Origin: Chrysochromulina tobinii | Lineage: Eukaryota; Haptophyta; Prymnesiales; Chrysochromulinaceae | Length of the DNA: 15,098 nt | Assembly (NCBI GenBank): GCA_001275005.1 | Contig: JWZX01000622.1 | Location: forward strand, 1 to 15,098 | Direction: 5' to 3' | Shown here: piece after piece, positions 1 to 6,943 of the stretch | How positions within the stretch are numbered: position 1 is the first letter of the stretch | How the letters are laid out: each line of letters starts with the position of its first letter | Notes under the pieces: model-generated | Told to the model about the DNA's origin: nothing | Databases searched by the model: none | Seen by the model: the letters and a program-made list of their open reading frames with translations, nothing else | Program-made: the position numbers and the translations under genes

Positions 1-666
1 GGTGGTGGAGACGGTGGTGGCGGAGTGGGGGGCGGCTCGGGGGGCGGACGCGGTGGAGGGCGCGGTGGAGGGAAGGGCCGGGGGGCTCGGGTACATTCGC
101 GGGCGCGGTGGAGGCGGACGCGGTGGTGAGGGCGGTGGTGGCCGCCTGGGCGGTGGAGGAGGTGAGGGTGGTGGAGGTGAGGGTGGTATTGAAGGAGGCG
201 GTAGCAGCGGCGGTGGCAGTGGTGGGAGTGATGGCGGCGGGAAGGGCGGCTCGAGCGAAGGAATGTACTCGTACGCGGTGATGTACTCGCAGCAGTCTTC
301 ACATCCGTAGCCGATGCAGCCTGTGCACACGCCACCCGCGAAGATGGTGTGCAGAGGTGTTGGAGGAGGCTTTGGCGGTGGTGAGGGCGAAGGCGGTGGC
401 GGATCATTGTTGTGCATGAGGTTGATGGTCAACTTGTCATTCTCGTCGATGCCCACCTGAATCTCGTTGTTGTAAGTCAAGGGATGCTCGCGCAGGAGCG
501 AGGGTACCGCCGTGCCCAGCTGGTTTTGTGCGACCACATCGTTATACGGAGCCGTGTACGTGCCAACGGCCGGTACGCCATCGGCGTTCCTCAGGTACTG
601 GAGACTCCCGAAGCTGCAGGTCAGCCGCAGGTTTGTCGAGAGCAGCAGGAGGAGGAGCCAACGCAT
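1..666 (-). CDS. Secreted proline-rich protein, N-terminal part (runs off window)
   Basis: The minus strand is open from an ATG at 666 to the window edge, 222 codons with no stop. The protein starts MRWLLLLLLSTNLRLTCSFG, a clear signal peptide (about residues 1-17). A compact domain of roughly 70 residues follows, then a first Pro/Ser-rich linker (about 89-105), a Cys cluster (C114, C117, C122, C125, C126) and a long PPPPSPP-type tract. This layout resembles hydroxyproline-rich cell-wall or surface glycoproteins of algae (pherophorin/extensin-like composition), but no named domain is recognised. The protein is probably exported. Near 80-85 the Pro-rich reading switches to another frame: after a run of six G (C on the coding strand), the annotated frame becomes Ser/Thr/Ala-rich while the next frame continues as PPPRPPP and PPPEPPP. 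A homopolymer error, a real frameshift or a splice could explain this. The gene is divergent from the one at 767. Confidence 0.72.
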   Translation of the reverse strand, partial: MRWLLLLLLSTNLRLTCSFGSLQYLRNADGVPAVGTYTAPYNDVVAQNQLGTAVPSLLREHPLTYNNEIQVGIDENDKLTINLMHNNDPPPPSPSPPPKPPPTPLHTIFAGGVCTGCIGYGCEDCCEYITAYEYIPSLEPPFPPPSLPPLPPPLLPPPSIPPSPPPPSPPPPPRRPPPPSPPRPPPPRPRMYPSPPALPSTAPSTASAPRAAPHSATTVSTT

Positions 667-880
667 AGGCGTGCAGCGCCCCTTTGAGAACCGTAGCCCG
701 GCTTGCGCACTCATCGTGACCAGATAACCTCCACACTCTGAATCCGCCGTTCCAACCGTTGCATGCATGCAAAATTTGATTTCGAGCCCCAAAAACGTCA
801 AAAACCATGGAGCGCCCGGAGAGCGGAAGCGCCTCAGACAAACTGGCCGTCACTTACCAGGCTCGAATCACCTGGGAGCA
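667..880. promoter_or_regulatory. Divergent intergenic region with a 14-bp perfect palindrome
   Basis: This is the short space between the divergent starts at 666 (minus) and 767 or 881 (plus), so it should carry both promoters. It contains TTGCATGCATGCAA at 759-772, a perfect palindrome whose core CATGCATG equals the plant RY/B3-type motif. No TATA box is evident. The ATGs at 763 and 767 both lie inside the palindrome, which raises the chance that the next in-frame ATG at 881 is the real start of the plus-strand gene. The regulatory role is inference. Confidence 0.4.
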
Positions 881-2932
881 ATGAACCCCGCGTGGGCGCT
901 TGCAGGCGCAAGCTTTCTCGCCCAGGGTCAAGACGCTCCGGCGGCCGAGAGCGATCAGCTGCAAGCAAGCGAGCAGCAGCACCGATTCCTCCACGGACAG
1001 CGAGCAGCAACTGAAGATCCTGCGGAGGGCTTTGTCTTCCAGGATCTCCCCACATCCATGATGGGCATCCGGCCGCACCGGCTGTGGCTCGGCCAATACA
1101 GGCAGTTCGAAAAAATTGAGGCCAATCGTGAGCTTGGCGAGCAGGTCCGGCAGCAGGAGTCATGCCTTCGGCAGCAGCGGGATGACTCGATGTTCTCTTA
1201 CCATGCAGCGCGCAATCACAAGCTTGCCGAGGCACGCGGCCAGCAGGCAAACAACGACCAGGCGATGCGCGAGTCGTGGACCTCCAAGATGATGCGCGCT
1301 TCTGCCGTCAAGTCGGAGCAAGAGATGAACCGCCAGAAGGCGCTGCGTCAGAAGCAAGCGTGGGCGGCCAACGGCTCACGCATGCGCGAGCAGGACCTGT
1401 TACAGAAGCGAAAGGTCTTCGAAAGCCGCTCAAAGGCGGAGGAGTCGAAGCGCTCTGTGGCGGCGCGCGCCAAGCTGGCGGCCAAGGAGCGGCTCGCGAC
1501 GATCTCGGTCGCAATGGAAGAGGACGCGGCGGCGCGCCGTCGCCTCTACGAGAAGCTCCGGAAGGACTCGCTGCCGAGCGGCGCGCTTGCCGAGGCACGC
1601 GAGTACGTGAGCCACCAGAAGCGCGAGGCCGCCGCGGAGGTGCGCCGGCGTGAGCTCGCTTGGATCTCCGACCGTCAACGTGCCGAGGAGGCGGCGCTCG
1701 AGCGCGCGGCCCAGTCGAAAGCAAGCGTCCTCTCCTCTCGCGCGCATGCGCATAACAATCGCGCGACGGTGGTGGTGAGCCGGCACGAGCAGACGGCTGC
1801 GCTGCGTGAGAGTCTCAAGCAGCTCGACCTGGAGCGCAAGCAGATGATGCTTGCGTCCGTCAAGCTCAACCAGCAGAAGCGAGATGAATCGTACGAGGCC
1901 CGCCATGCCTCCCGCGCCGCGACCGTCGAGATGGACACGAGCGCGTACGGCAGCTTGGTCACGGCCACGCGCACGCCGCAGCGCTTCGAGCTGGGCATGA
2001 CGGGCAAGCAGCTGCTCGAAGCGCGGCCGCTGCTCGAGATCAGTCCCATGGCTTCCCTCGACCAGCATCCGCTGCTCACGATGGCCGCCACAACCGCTGC
2101 TGGCGAGGGTCGCCAGGTGCACAAGAGCGCTGCCCCCCACGCACGACCAAAGTCGGTAGCGACGACCATCGTGAGCGCTGCAGTGAGCGCCTCGCCGCCC
2201 CAGGCTAGCCGGGATGGATCTGAATTCTATGATCATCTTGGCAGGGTGCGTGGTACACAGGGCACCGGGTCGCTGGACAGCGGCGCAGCATCAGACGGCG
2301 CGAAGAAGCGTGGGACGCGCTACAAGCCGCTGCTGCTCACAGTCAAGACGGTGGGCTGGACCGGACAGGGGAGGGATGCCCCCGGCACAGATCTCACGGT
2401 GGATGTGAATGGCGTGACGACGGTCGGCGAGCTCAAGGATCGCATCCGGCGCCGGCGGACGGCCTGGGCGGGCTTGGTGGCGCTGCGTCTGATGTACATG
2501 GGCCATCTGGTCGACGACAAGACCACGGTGGACGAGAGCTGGGCGAAGAGCTTCGTGGTGGCGATGGAGGATCGTCCCTCGACCGACTCGCTGCTGCCGT
2601 CGCCCACTGAGACGGCCATGCGCAGTGCCGCATCTGACGCCCAATCGGCAGCAGTGCGCGAAAGGCTTCGCCAAACACTCGACGCAAACTACGGGCGGGT
2701 CCTCGGTCTCTTTCGTTTGTGGGACGTTGACAGGAGCGGCACGATCACGGCGACGGAGCTGCAACGCGCGCTGCACGAGCTGGGCGAGATGTCGCCCATG
2801 GAAGAGGTAGATGCACTCTTTGCAAGCCTTGACCAGGGCTTCGACGGGCGCATCGAGTATCGTGAGCTTTATCGAGCGCTGCGCCCCAGGCGCCAGAGCG
2901 CGTCGGTGAGAGATCTCAGTGTAGAGGCGTAG
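767..2932 (+). CDS. Coiled-coil protein with ubiquitin-like fold and EF-hand pair
   Basis: A 721-codon frame. From about residue 105 to 400 it is a charged, Lys/Arg/Glu/Gln/Ala-rich helical coiled coil. A ubiquitin-like fold lies at about 520-600: strand LLLTVKT, helix VGELKDRIRRR, then LRLMYMGHLVDD, matching the ubiquitin pattern QRLIFAGKQLED, without a terminal Gly-Gly. At the C-terminus is an EF-hand pair: loop 1 DVDRSGTITATE (653-664) has canonical Ca-binding positions, and loop 2 DQGFDGRIEYRE (689-700) has Gly at position 3, so binding is doubtful. No signal peptide or TM segment is seen, so it is probably a cytoplasmic or cytoskeletal Ca-responsive scaffold (inference). Residues 111-397 are homologous to the protein encoded at 6944-8113. 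The start is uncertain: 767 lies in a palindrome, 881 (MNPAWALAG) is the next in-frame ATG, and a small upstream frame overlaps 881. Confidence 0.8.
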   Translation: MQNLISSPKNVKNHGAPGERKRLRQTGRHLPGSNHLGAMNPAWALAGASFLAQGQDAPAAESDQLQASEQQHRFLHGQRAATEDPAEGFVFQDLPTSMMGIRPHRLWLGQYRQFEKIEANRELGEQVRQQESCLRQQRDDSMFSYHAARNHKLAEARGQQANNDQAMRESWTSKMMRASAVKSEQEMNRQKALRQKQAWAANGSRMREQDLLQKRKVFESRSKAEESKRSVAARAKLAAKERLATISVAMEEDAAARRRLYEKLRKDSLPSGALAEAREYVSHQKREAAAEVRRRELAWISDRQRAEEAALERAAQSKASVLSSRAHAHNNRATVVVSRHEQTAALRESLKQLDLERKQMMLASVKLNQQKRDESYEARHASRAATVEMDTSAYGSLVTATRTPQRFELGMTGKQLLEARPLLEISPMASLDQHPLLTMAATTAAGEGRQVHKSAAPHARPKSVATTIVSAAVSASPPQASRDGSEFYDHLGRVRGTQGTGSLDSGAASDGAKKRGTRYKPLLLTVKTVGWTGQGRDAPGTDLTVDVNGVTTVGELKDRIRRRRTAWAGLVALRLMYMGHLVDDKTTVDESWAKSFVVAMEDRPSTDSLLPSPTETAMRSAASDAQSAAVRERLRQTLDANYGRVLGLFRLWDVDRSGTITATELQRALHELGEMSPMEEVDALFASLDQGFDGRIEYRELYRALRPRRQSASVRDLSVEA
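807..884 (+). other. Upstream ORF overlapping an alternative start codon
   Basis: An ATG in a favourable context (AAACCATGG) opens a 25-codon frame beginning MERPESGSASDKLAVTYQ. It ends at TGA 882-884, which overlaps the in-frame ATG at 881 of the main gene as ATGA. If transcription starts upstream of 807 and 881 is the main start, this would be a uORF whose stop overlaps the start, suiting reinitiation. It could instead be a first exon joined to the main frame by a splice. Expression is not shown by the sequence. Confidence 0.3.
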
Positions 2933-3205
2933 AGGTGCGGTAAAGACTGGGATGTATGATGGATGTGTCCGTGAGACCAGTGTTGTGTGGCATGAGTTTA
3001 CATGTTGCACTTTGTGGGCTGTGAACGATGGTCACATGTTAAATCGCATGCATACAGCTGGTGAAACTTGGCGAAATATCAGGAAACGCAGCGACAAGAT
3101 GGAGGCACGGTGCAGAGGCACGAGGACAGCGCTGCGTACGCGGCGCCGAAACCAAGAGTTTCTCAATAGACCGCGCAGAAAGCACGCGACCGGTGCAGGC
3201 ATAGA

Positions 3206-4504
3206 ATGAAGGCACTCACGGTCGAGGATTGTGCGAAGAATCTTGAGAATATTGATGTTCCCCGGCAGCACAGGTGGCAAATTCCTCCCATCGGAGCCGT
3301 GCCTCCTGACTGCGGATTGTGTTCGCACTTTGATGGCGCTGCTGAGTATGCACTTAACGCACTGCACCGCAAGGCCGCCTCACCGGCCTACTGCATGGTC
3401 CTTGTCGGACGCAGCCCAGGTGTGACGGTCGAGCACTGGTCAGAGACGTGCCAATCGCTCCAGGAGCGCTGCGACGGCTGGACGATTGTTGATGGTGCCT
3501 GTCACAAGCGCTGCGAGATTGGCTGCTGGAGTCAGGGCATCCATAGCCAGCTCTGTCTCTTCAAGCCACCGATGCCGCCGTTCCGTCCACCACCGCCCCC
3601 GCCCCCCCCATCGGCGCAGCCATCGCCCCCTCCGCCGTCACTCCCACCACTGCAACCACCACCCCACAGTCCGCCGCCTCCCTTCCATCCGCCGCCCAGC
3701 CCGCCGCCTCCACCGCCTCCGCCGCCGCTGCTTCCGCCACCATCATACCCACCGCCTGTGAGTCCGCCGCTGCTGCAGCTCGTACTTGCGGCAGGTGGGG
3801 GCAGTGTAGTCCCAGGAGTGCTTCTCGTTTGCGTTGGTGCCGTTGCTGGCCGAGTGCTACATCGTGCCCCGCACCTGAGACACAGGCTGGCGCGCCTTGC
3901 TGCGAGCGCCCTGGCGAGCGTTATGACGAGTGCGTGGCAAGCGAGTACAGCCGCTTTCAGCCGCGGTGTGGACCGGCTGCCGCTCCTTGCGGCGATCATC
4001 CGACGACGACGCGGCTACTCTCGGGCAGCTGCCGCGGCTGACGATCGGCTACATGCTCATCGTGAAGTGGACGAGGCGGAACACGAGGGCGCATGGGCTA
4101 ACGCATCGGCCCTCGGAGGCGGCGACGCATGCAGTCGGGAGTTCTTTGTAAGAGCGTATGCAGAAGGATACGCCTATGCCAAGCTGGAGCTTGAGAAGAC
4201 GAACATGGAAATGACGGCAGTCATCAGATCGGTCTCCGATGGCGATGGCGATGGCGATGGCCCACGCCCCGCCACCTTCACCGCTACCCCAGGCCTCTCC
4301 AGCACTAGAGGTCCGTCTGACGCCACCGTCATCTCGGCGCAACAAGAGGCGGGCGTGGAGCAATCGGTGGGGCTGGGCTCGAAGAAGGCCAAACCAAAAA
4401 AAGGGCGAGCACGAGCTGTCGCCACCGCCCACAGCGTCTGCAGTCCTGGCCGTGCGGGTGCGCGTCCTCGGCCGCCGATCTCGATTGCATCGATGGATGT
4501 GTAG
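3206..4504 (+). CDS. Cys-rich / poly-proline / single-TM surface protein
   Basis: A 432-codon frame; an in-frame stop at 3167 closes it upstream. Residues 36-117 form a Cys-containing domain (C36, C39, C63, C82, C89, C99, C103, C107, C117). Residues 121-188 are a poly-proline tract with runs of up to nine Pro, as in hydroxyproline-rich glycoproteins. A hydrophobic stretch at about 200-218 (VVPGVLLVCVGAVAG) could span a membrane, followed by basic residues (HRAPHLRHRLAR) as expected on the cytosolic side. The rest is a mixed tail with an Asp-Gly run from a GATGGC repeat (about 4239-4261) and a Lys-rich patch (KKAKPKKGRAR). The order suggests a type I membrane protein with an exposed Cys/Pro part, but no signal peptide is seen at ATG 3206, so an upstream exon may be missing or the start may be wrong. 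It is compositionally like the gene at 1-666, but no homology is claimed. Confidence 0.6.
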   Translation: MKALTVEDCAKNLENIDVPRQHRWQIPPIGAVPPDCGLCSHFDGAAEYALNALHRKAASPAYCMVLVGRSPGVTVEHWSETCQSLQERCDGWTIVDGACHKRCEIGCWSQGIHSQLCLFKPPMPPFRPPPPPPPPSAQPSPPPPSLPPLQPPPHSPPPPFHPPPSPPPPPPPPPLLPPPSYPPPVSPPLLQLVLAAGGGSVVPGVLLVCVGAVAGRVLHRAPHLRHRLARLAASALASVMTSAWQASTAAFSRGVDRLPLLAAIIRRRRGYSRAAAAADDRLHAHREVDEAEHEGAWANASALGGGDACSREFFVRAYAEGYAYAKLELEKTNMEMTAVIRSVSDGDGDGDGPRPATFTATPGLSSTRGPSDATVISAQQEAGVEQSVGLGSKKAKPKKGRARAVATAHSVCSPGRAGARPRPPISIASMDV

Positions 4505-5011
4505 TTAAACTGTTTACTACGTAGTTAATGCACACGTTTGAGCCGGATTGCTGCATATCGATGCCAGCCGTATGGTCCTTGCGCAGGAGCGGGATGACGG
4601 AGGCTTCTGCATTCAAGCAGAATGCAAAGAAGGGTGACAGCACCTGGGTGGCCAGCTCATACAGCCCGCAGGTCGCCAACGAGTCCATATGGATGGCCTT
4701 CGAGATCGCAGGCAGCAGAAACACGCTCGCAAAGTGGCCTCCACTCGAGGTGTTGAAGACGGGGCAGTAGACAAGATCGACGGCGTTCATCGACTCGCTC
4801 AAGTTGAGCTTCGTCTGCAACAGCAGCCAGTAGGAATTGAGATCGTCGGTCGACTCATCGTTGTCTTGGACCTCCAGGTCGCTGCCGGGGCCAGGCTTGG
4901 TGCCTCCCAGCATGCCTGCCAGGCTCGTCTTTTTGCAGAGGGCGTGAACACATTGAATTGCTTGAGGTGGCCGAGGAAGAGGACGCCGAGGAGGACCTCC
5001 TTCAGGCACGC
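4505..5011 (-). pseudogene. Coding fragment of unknown protein, apparently frame-broken
   Basis: On the minus strand, an ATG at 4913 begins MLGGTKPGPGSDLEVQDNDE and continues for about 130 codons with strong G/C-ending codon use, including FASVFLLPAISKAIHMDSL and ATQVLSPFFAFCLNAEASV. This looks like genuine coding sequence. Upstream, a second minus frame from 5011 to about 4935 also looks coding (LKEVLLGVLFLGHLKQFNVF). It would join the first if the A5 run (T5 at 4930-4934 on plus) held one more base. Downstream no stop appears near the end of the convincing stretch; the frame only closes at 4329, antisense to the 3206-4504 gene. With both ends unsatisfactory, a decayed gene, a fragment, a homopolymer error, or an exon of a larger gene are all possible. 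The family is not recognised. Confidence 0.45.
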
Positions 5012-5170
5012 TCAGCGGCGATGGAAGTGGCAGCAGCACAGGCACAGGCAGAACATGCAGCAAAGGTGAAGAGCAATGCACGCTATGCTCGTGTGAGCGC
5101 TGCTCGTGAGGCAGGCAAGGAGATGCAGCGGCAACAAGAGCAGCAGAAGAAGCAGCGGCAGGAGCAGTAG
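4940..5170 (+). CDS. Possible 3'-terminal exon encoding an acidic/Gln-rich coiled coil
   Basis: Position 4939 ends a textbook 3' splice-site pattern (a pyrimidine tract reading CTCGTCTTTTTGCAG). The frame that follows reads HIELLEVAEEEDAEEDLL, then an Ala/Gln/Lys/Arg helical stretch ending in QQEQQKKQRQEQ and a TAG at 5168-5170. Composition fits the end of a coiled-coil protein. No upstream exon or donor could be assigned; the candidate region overlaps the minus-strand coding fragment. Part of the frame (4940-5011) is antisense to a Leu/Val-rich minus frame, so one of the two may be a shadow of the other. The coding strand is unresolved. Confidence 0.35.
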   Translation, partial: GREHIELLEVAEEEDAEEDLLQARSAAMEVAAAQAQAEHAAKVKSNARYARVSAAREAGKEMQRQQEQQKKQRQEQ

Positions 5171-5234
5171 AATGCACACAGACGTAACGGCCCGCGCCCG
5201 GTACGTTGTCTGTTGAGTTCACCCTGCAGGGGCC

Positions 5235-5352
5235 CCAAAACACGAAAACACAAAACACAGCTCTCAGGCGAGCAAGGCCAAAACACAAAAACACAAAACA
5301 CACGCCCTGCGGGCGTGGCTAAAACACCAAAACACAGAGCACCAAAATACAG
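5235..5352. repeat. Three imperfect 41-43-nt A/C-rich tandem units with GC-rich hairpins
   Basis: Blocks of AAAACAC-type sequence begin near 5237, 5280 and 5321, so the period is about 41-43 nt. The GC-rich part of unit 2 is a hairpin, CACGCCC-TGC-GGGCGTG (5301-5317). Unit 1 has a shorter one, GCTC-TCAGGC-GAGC, near 5261. A GGGGCCCC palindrome (5229-5236) leads into the array. It lies between two convergent gene ends (5170 and 5520) in a gene-free stretch from 5171 to 5519, in which nothing else was recognised. It could be 3'-end or terminator-related sequence or a minisatellite remnant. Confidence 0.6.
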
Positions 5353-5519
5353 GGGCGAGGGGCGGAGTCAAACAAGGAGTCAAAGCGGCGGTTCGATCGT
5401 CCGCGTCCCCCACGGCGACCATTTCACAATGGACAAAAGTTTCACTGAGCGACGAGTTCTGACTCCGTCGAGACTCGCACAGCTCGACACTGACGTCGAC
5501 TCTTGCACCTGTCACTCTA

Positions 5520-6434
5520 CTACATCTTGGCGACCATCTCCGCCGTGTATCCGAGCTTCTGCAGCACCGAACCCTCCTTGACCTCCTTCTCGGTACGTGG
5601 GCCGCACAGGATCGTGTACATGGCGGGCAGCCCGCACACAAAGAGCATCGTGTCTTCGGCGGGTGGGAAGCAGTACTTCTCAATCTTCGCCTGGTCGATC
5701 CAACCAGTCTCCGCAGTGTACGTGGGCGTACTCACCCACCCGGGTGGCGCCGGCTCATCGGGCTGGTTGCCCACCACGTGCACGATCTTGAGGCGCCCGG
5801 GGTGCGCCGCGGCCCACGCGTCGAGCTCGTCCTTCATGAGGATGTCCTGAACCGTCTTGTTGCCGTAGAGTAGCACTACCTTGCGGTCATCGCCAGGCGT
5901 CCCGAGAAGCTTCCACAACGCCTGAAAGCATGGCGTGATGCCCGTGCCTGCGCACACGAGGGAGATCGACTTCTTCCCCTCGAATGGGTACTGAGCCTTG
6001 ATGTTGAACTTGATGTGCTTGAACTCGACCATCGCGCCAGTTTCGAGACCATGCAGGTATTGGGACACCGCGCCGCCATCATATCGCTTCACGAGCAGCT
6101 CGAATTTTCCCAGCATCGAGTTGTCGCTCATGGGCGTATACGGGCGGATGGCATCGCTGCCGTCGAAGTCGTCCTTGCCGCCACCATCCTTGCGGCCGCG
6201 CCCCGGAGCCTTCATCAGAATGCATGCACAGATGGGCAGGTTTAGCGACTGGCCTTCCGGGAGCCCGAAGCTGTACACGGTGCTGTCATGGTTGTACTCC
6301 TTTCGCTCAATAAGAGGCAGGGCGAGCCAGGTGGTTGGGATGAAGCACGTCGATGCGTATTCTAGGGCTGGCGGTGTCTCAGACATGAGAGACTTCAAGC
6401 AGTCCTCGAGGCTTGCGCAGAGCGCTTGGCCCAT
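5520..6434 (-). CDS. NADH-cytochrome b5 reductase (FAD/NADH oxidoreductase)
   Basis: A 304-residue flavoenzyme that moves electrons from NADH through FAD to cytochrome b5 or a similar acceptor, for fatty-acid desaturation, sterol synthesis or haem-protein reduction. Visible motifs in order: FAD-binding RPYTPMS (97-103), GGAVSQYL (120-127), pyridine-nucleotide motif GTGITP (163-168), VLLYGNKT (187-194) and C-terminal CGLPAM (267-272), where CGPPPM is usual. Length is close to the roughly 300 residues of soluble-domain reductases. There is no fused cytochrome b5 or molybdopterin domain, so it is not a whole nitrate reductase. A Gly/Lys/Asp insert (about 78-94) precedes the FAD motif. There is no TM helix; the N-terminus MGQALC has a Gly-2 and nearby Cys that could be lipidated, as human CYB5R3 is myristoylated (inference). 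No in-frame ATG lies upstream before the stop at 6522-6524. Confidence 0.93.
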   Translation of the reverse strand: MGQALCASLEDCLKSLMSETPPALEYASTCFIPTTWLALPLIERKEYNHDSTVYSFGLPEGQSLNLPICACILMKAPGRGRKDGGGKDDFDGSDAIRPYTPMSDNSMLGKFELLVKRYDGGAVSQYLHGLETGAMVEFKHIKFNIKAQYPFEGKKSISLVCAGTGITPCFQALWKLLGTPGDDRKVVLLYGNKTVQDILMKDELDAWAAAHPGRLKIVHVVGNQPDEPAPPGWVSTPTYTAETGWIDQAKIEKYCFPPAEDTMLFVCGLPAMYTILCGPRTEKEVKEGSVLQKLGYTAEMVAKM

Positions 6435-6943
6435 ACACGGGGCGCGCCGATCTGCGAGGACCTCCGACGTCCTTTTCAGTATGAATGTCGAAACATAACT
6501 GTGAACAGCATCCTTTTCGAACTATTGTGAATGTGTCCCCTTGGGTCCCCCATCATTTCCGCCCATTCCCTGTTCCCCATGAGTTGGCGACTTGGCTTCC
6601 GGAGCACACATTCTATAGGCTTCCGTCATAGATTGCTCTCGACTCTGTTTCTGACTTTGGACTTTGCACTTTCTGTACTACTTGATTTCTAACTCTACTG
6701 ACAGCAAAACAGGACTCAAAGACTTTGAGCGCGCGGGTCCGCTGGAAACAGCGAACAAATATCCCGTTAAAAACCTCAAAGAACAGAAAATTACCTTACA
6801 AGGAGGATGGAGGTGTATAACGTATACTCGAGAACATGTACAATAGAACATGTACACCATTGCGTTGCCGAGCCACGATCTGCGGAGCAAAGGGCAACCC
6901 TCACTAAGAAGCTAATGCAGCCGTGGACTTCATGCCGTGTGCC
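6435..6943. other. Intergenic region between two minus-strand genes, AT-richer
   Basis: About 509 bases with no convincing coding sequence on either strand. It should hold the promoter of the reductase gene (start at 6434) and the 3' end of the coiled-coil gene (stop at 6944). Its composition is clearly more AT-rich than the neighbouring genes. The only distinct structure is a pair of 12-base direct repeats near 6831-6856. No TATA box was identified with confidence. Confidence 0.6.
6831..6856. repeat. Two direct repeats of AGAACATGTACA
   Basis: AGAACATGTACA occurs at 6831-6842 and again at 6845-6856, a 14-base period. Each copy holds the palindrome ACATGT. GGTGTA near 6812 and TACACC near 6853 form an outer inverted repeat around the pair. 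It could be a regulatory or 3'-end element for the gene ending at 6944; the function is unknown. Confidence 0.5.

Noticed and set aside
2-310. Plus-strand Gly-rich open frame
   Set aside because: It is the complement of the minus-strand poly-Pro gene; the minus strand has a signal peptide and an ordered domain layout.
1430-2236. Long minus-strand frame within the coiled-coil gene
   Set aside because: Arg/Leu/Ala-rich shadow of a GC-rich coding strand; the plus frame has recognisable UBL and EF-hand domains.
5235-5352. Telomere-like repeat or CRISPR array
   Set aside because: The units are imperfect, lack a telomeric hexamer or heptamer, and there are no unique spacers between identical repeats.
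5520-6434. C-terminal part of a nitrate reductase
   Set aside because: The frame has its own start and stop, and no cytochrome b5 or molybdopterin sequence adjoins it.
6664-6890. Small frames on both strands in the 6435-6943 intergenic region
   Set aside because: They are AT-rich, lack the G/C-ending codon pattern of neighbouring genes, and overlap each other.
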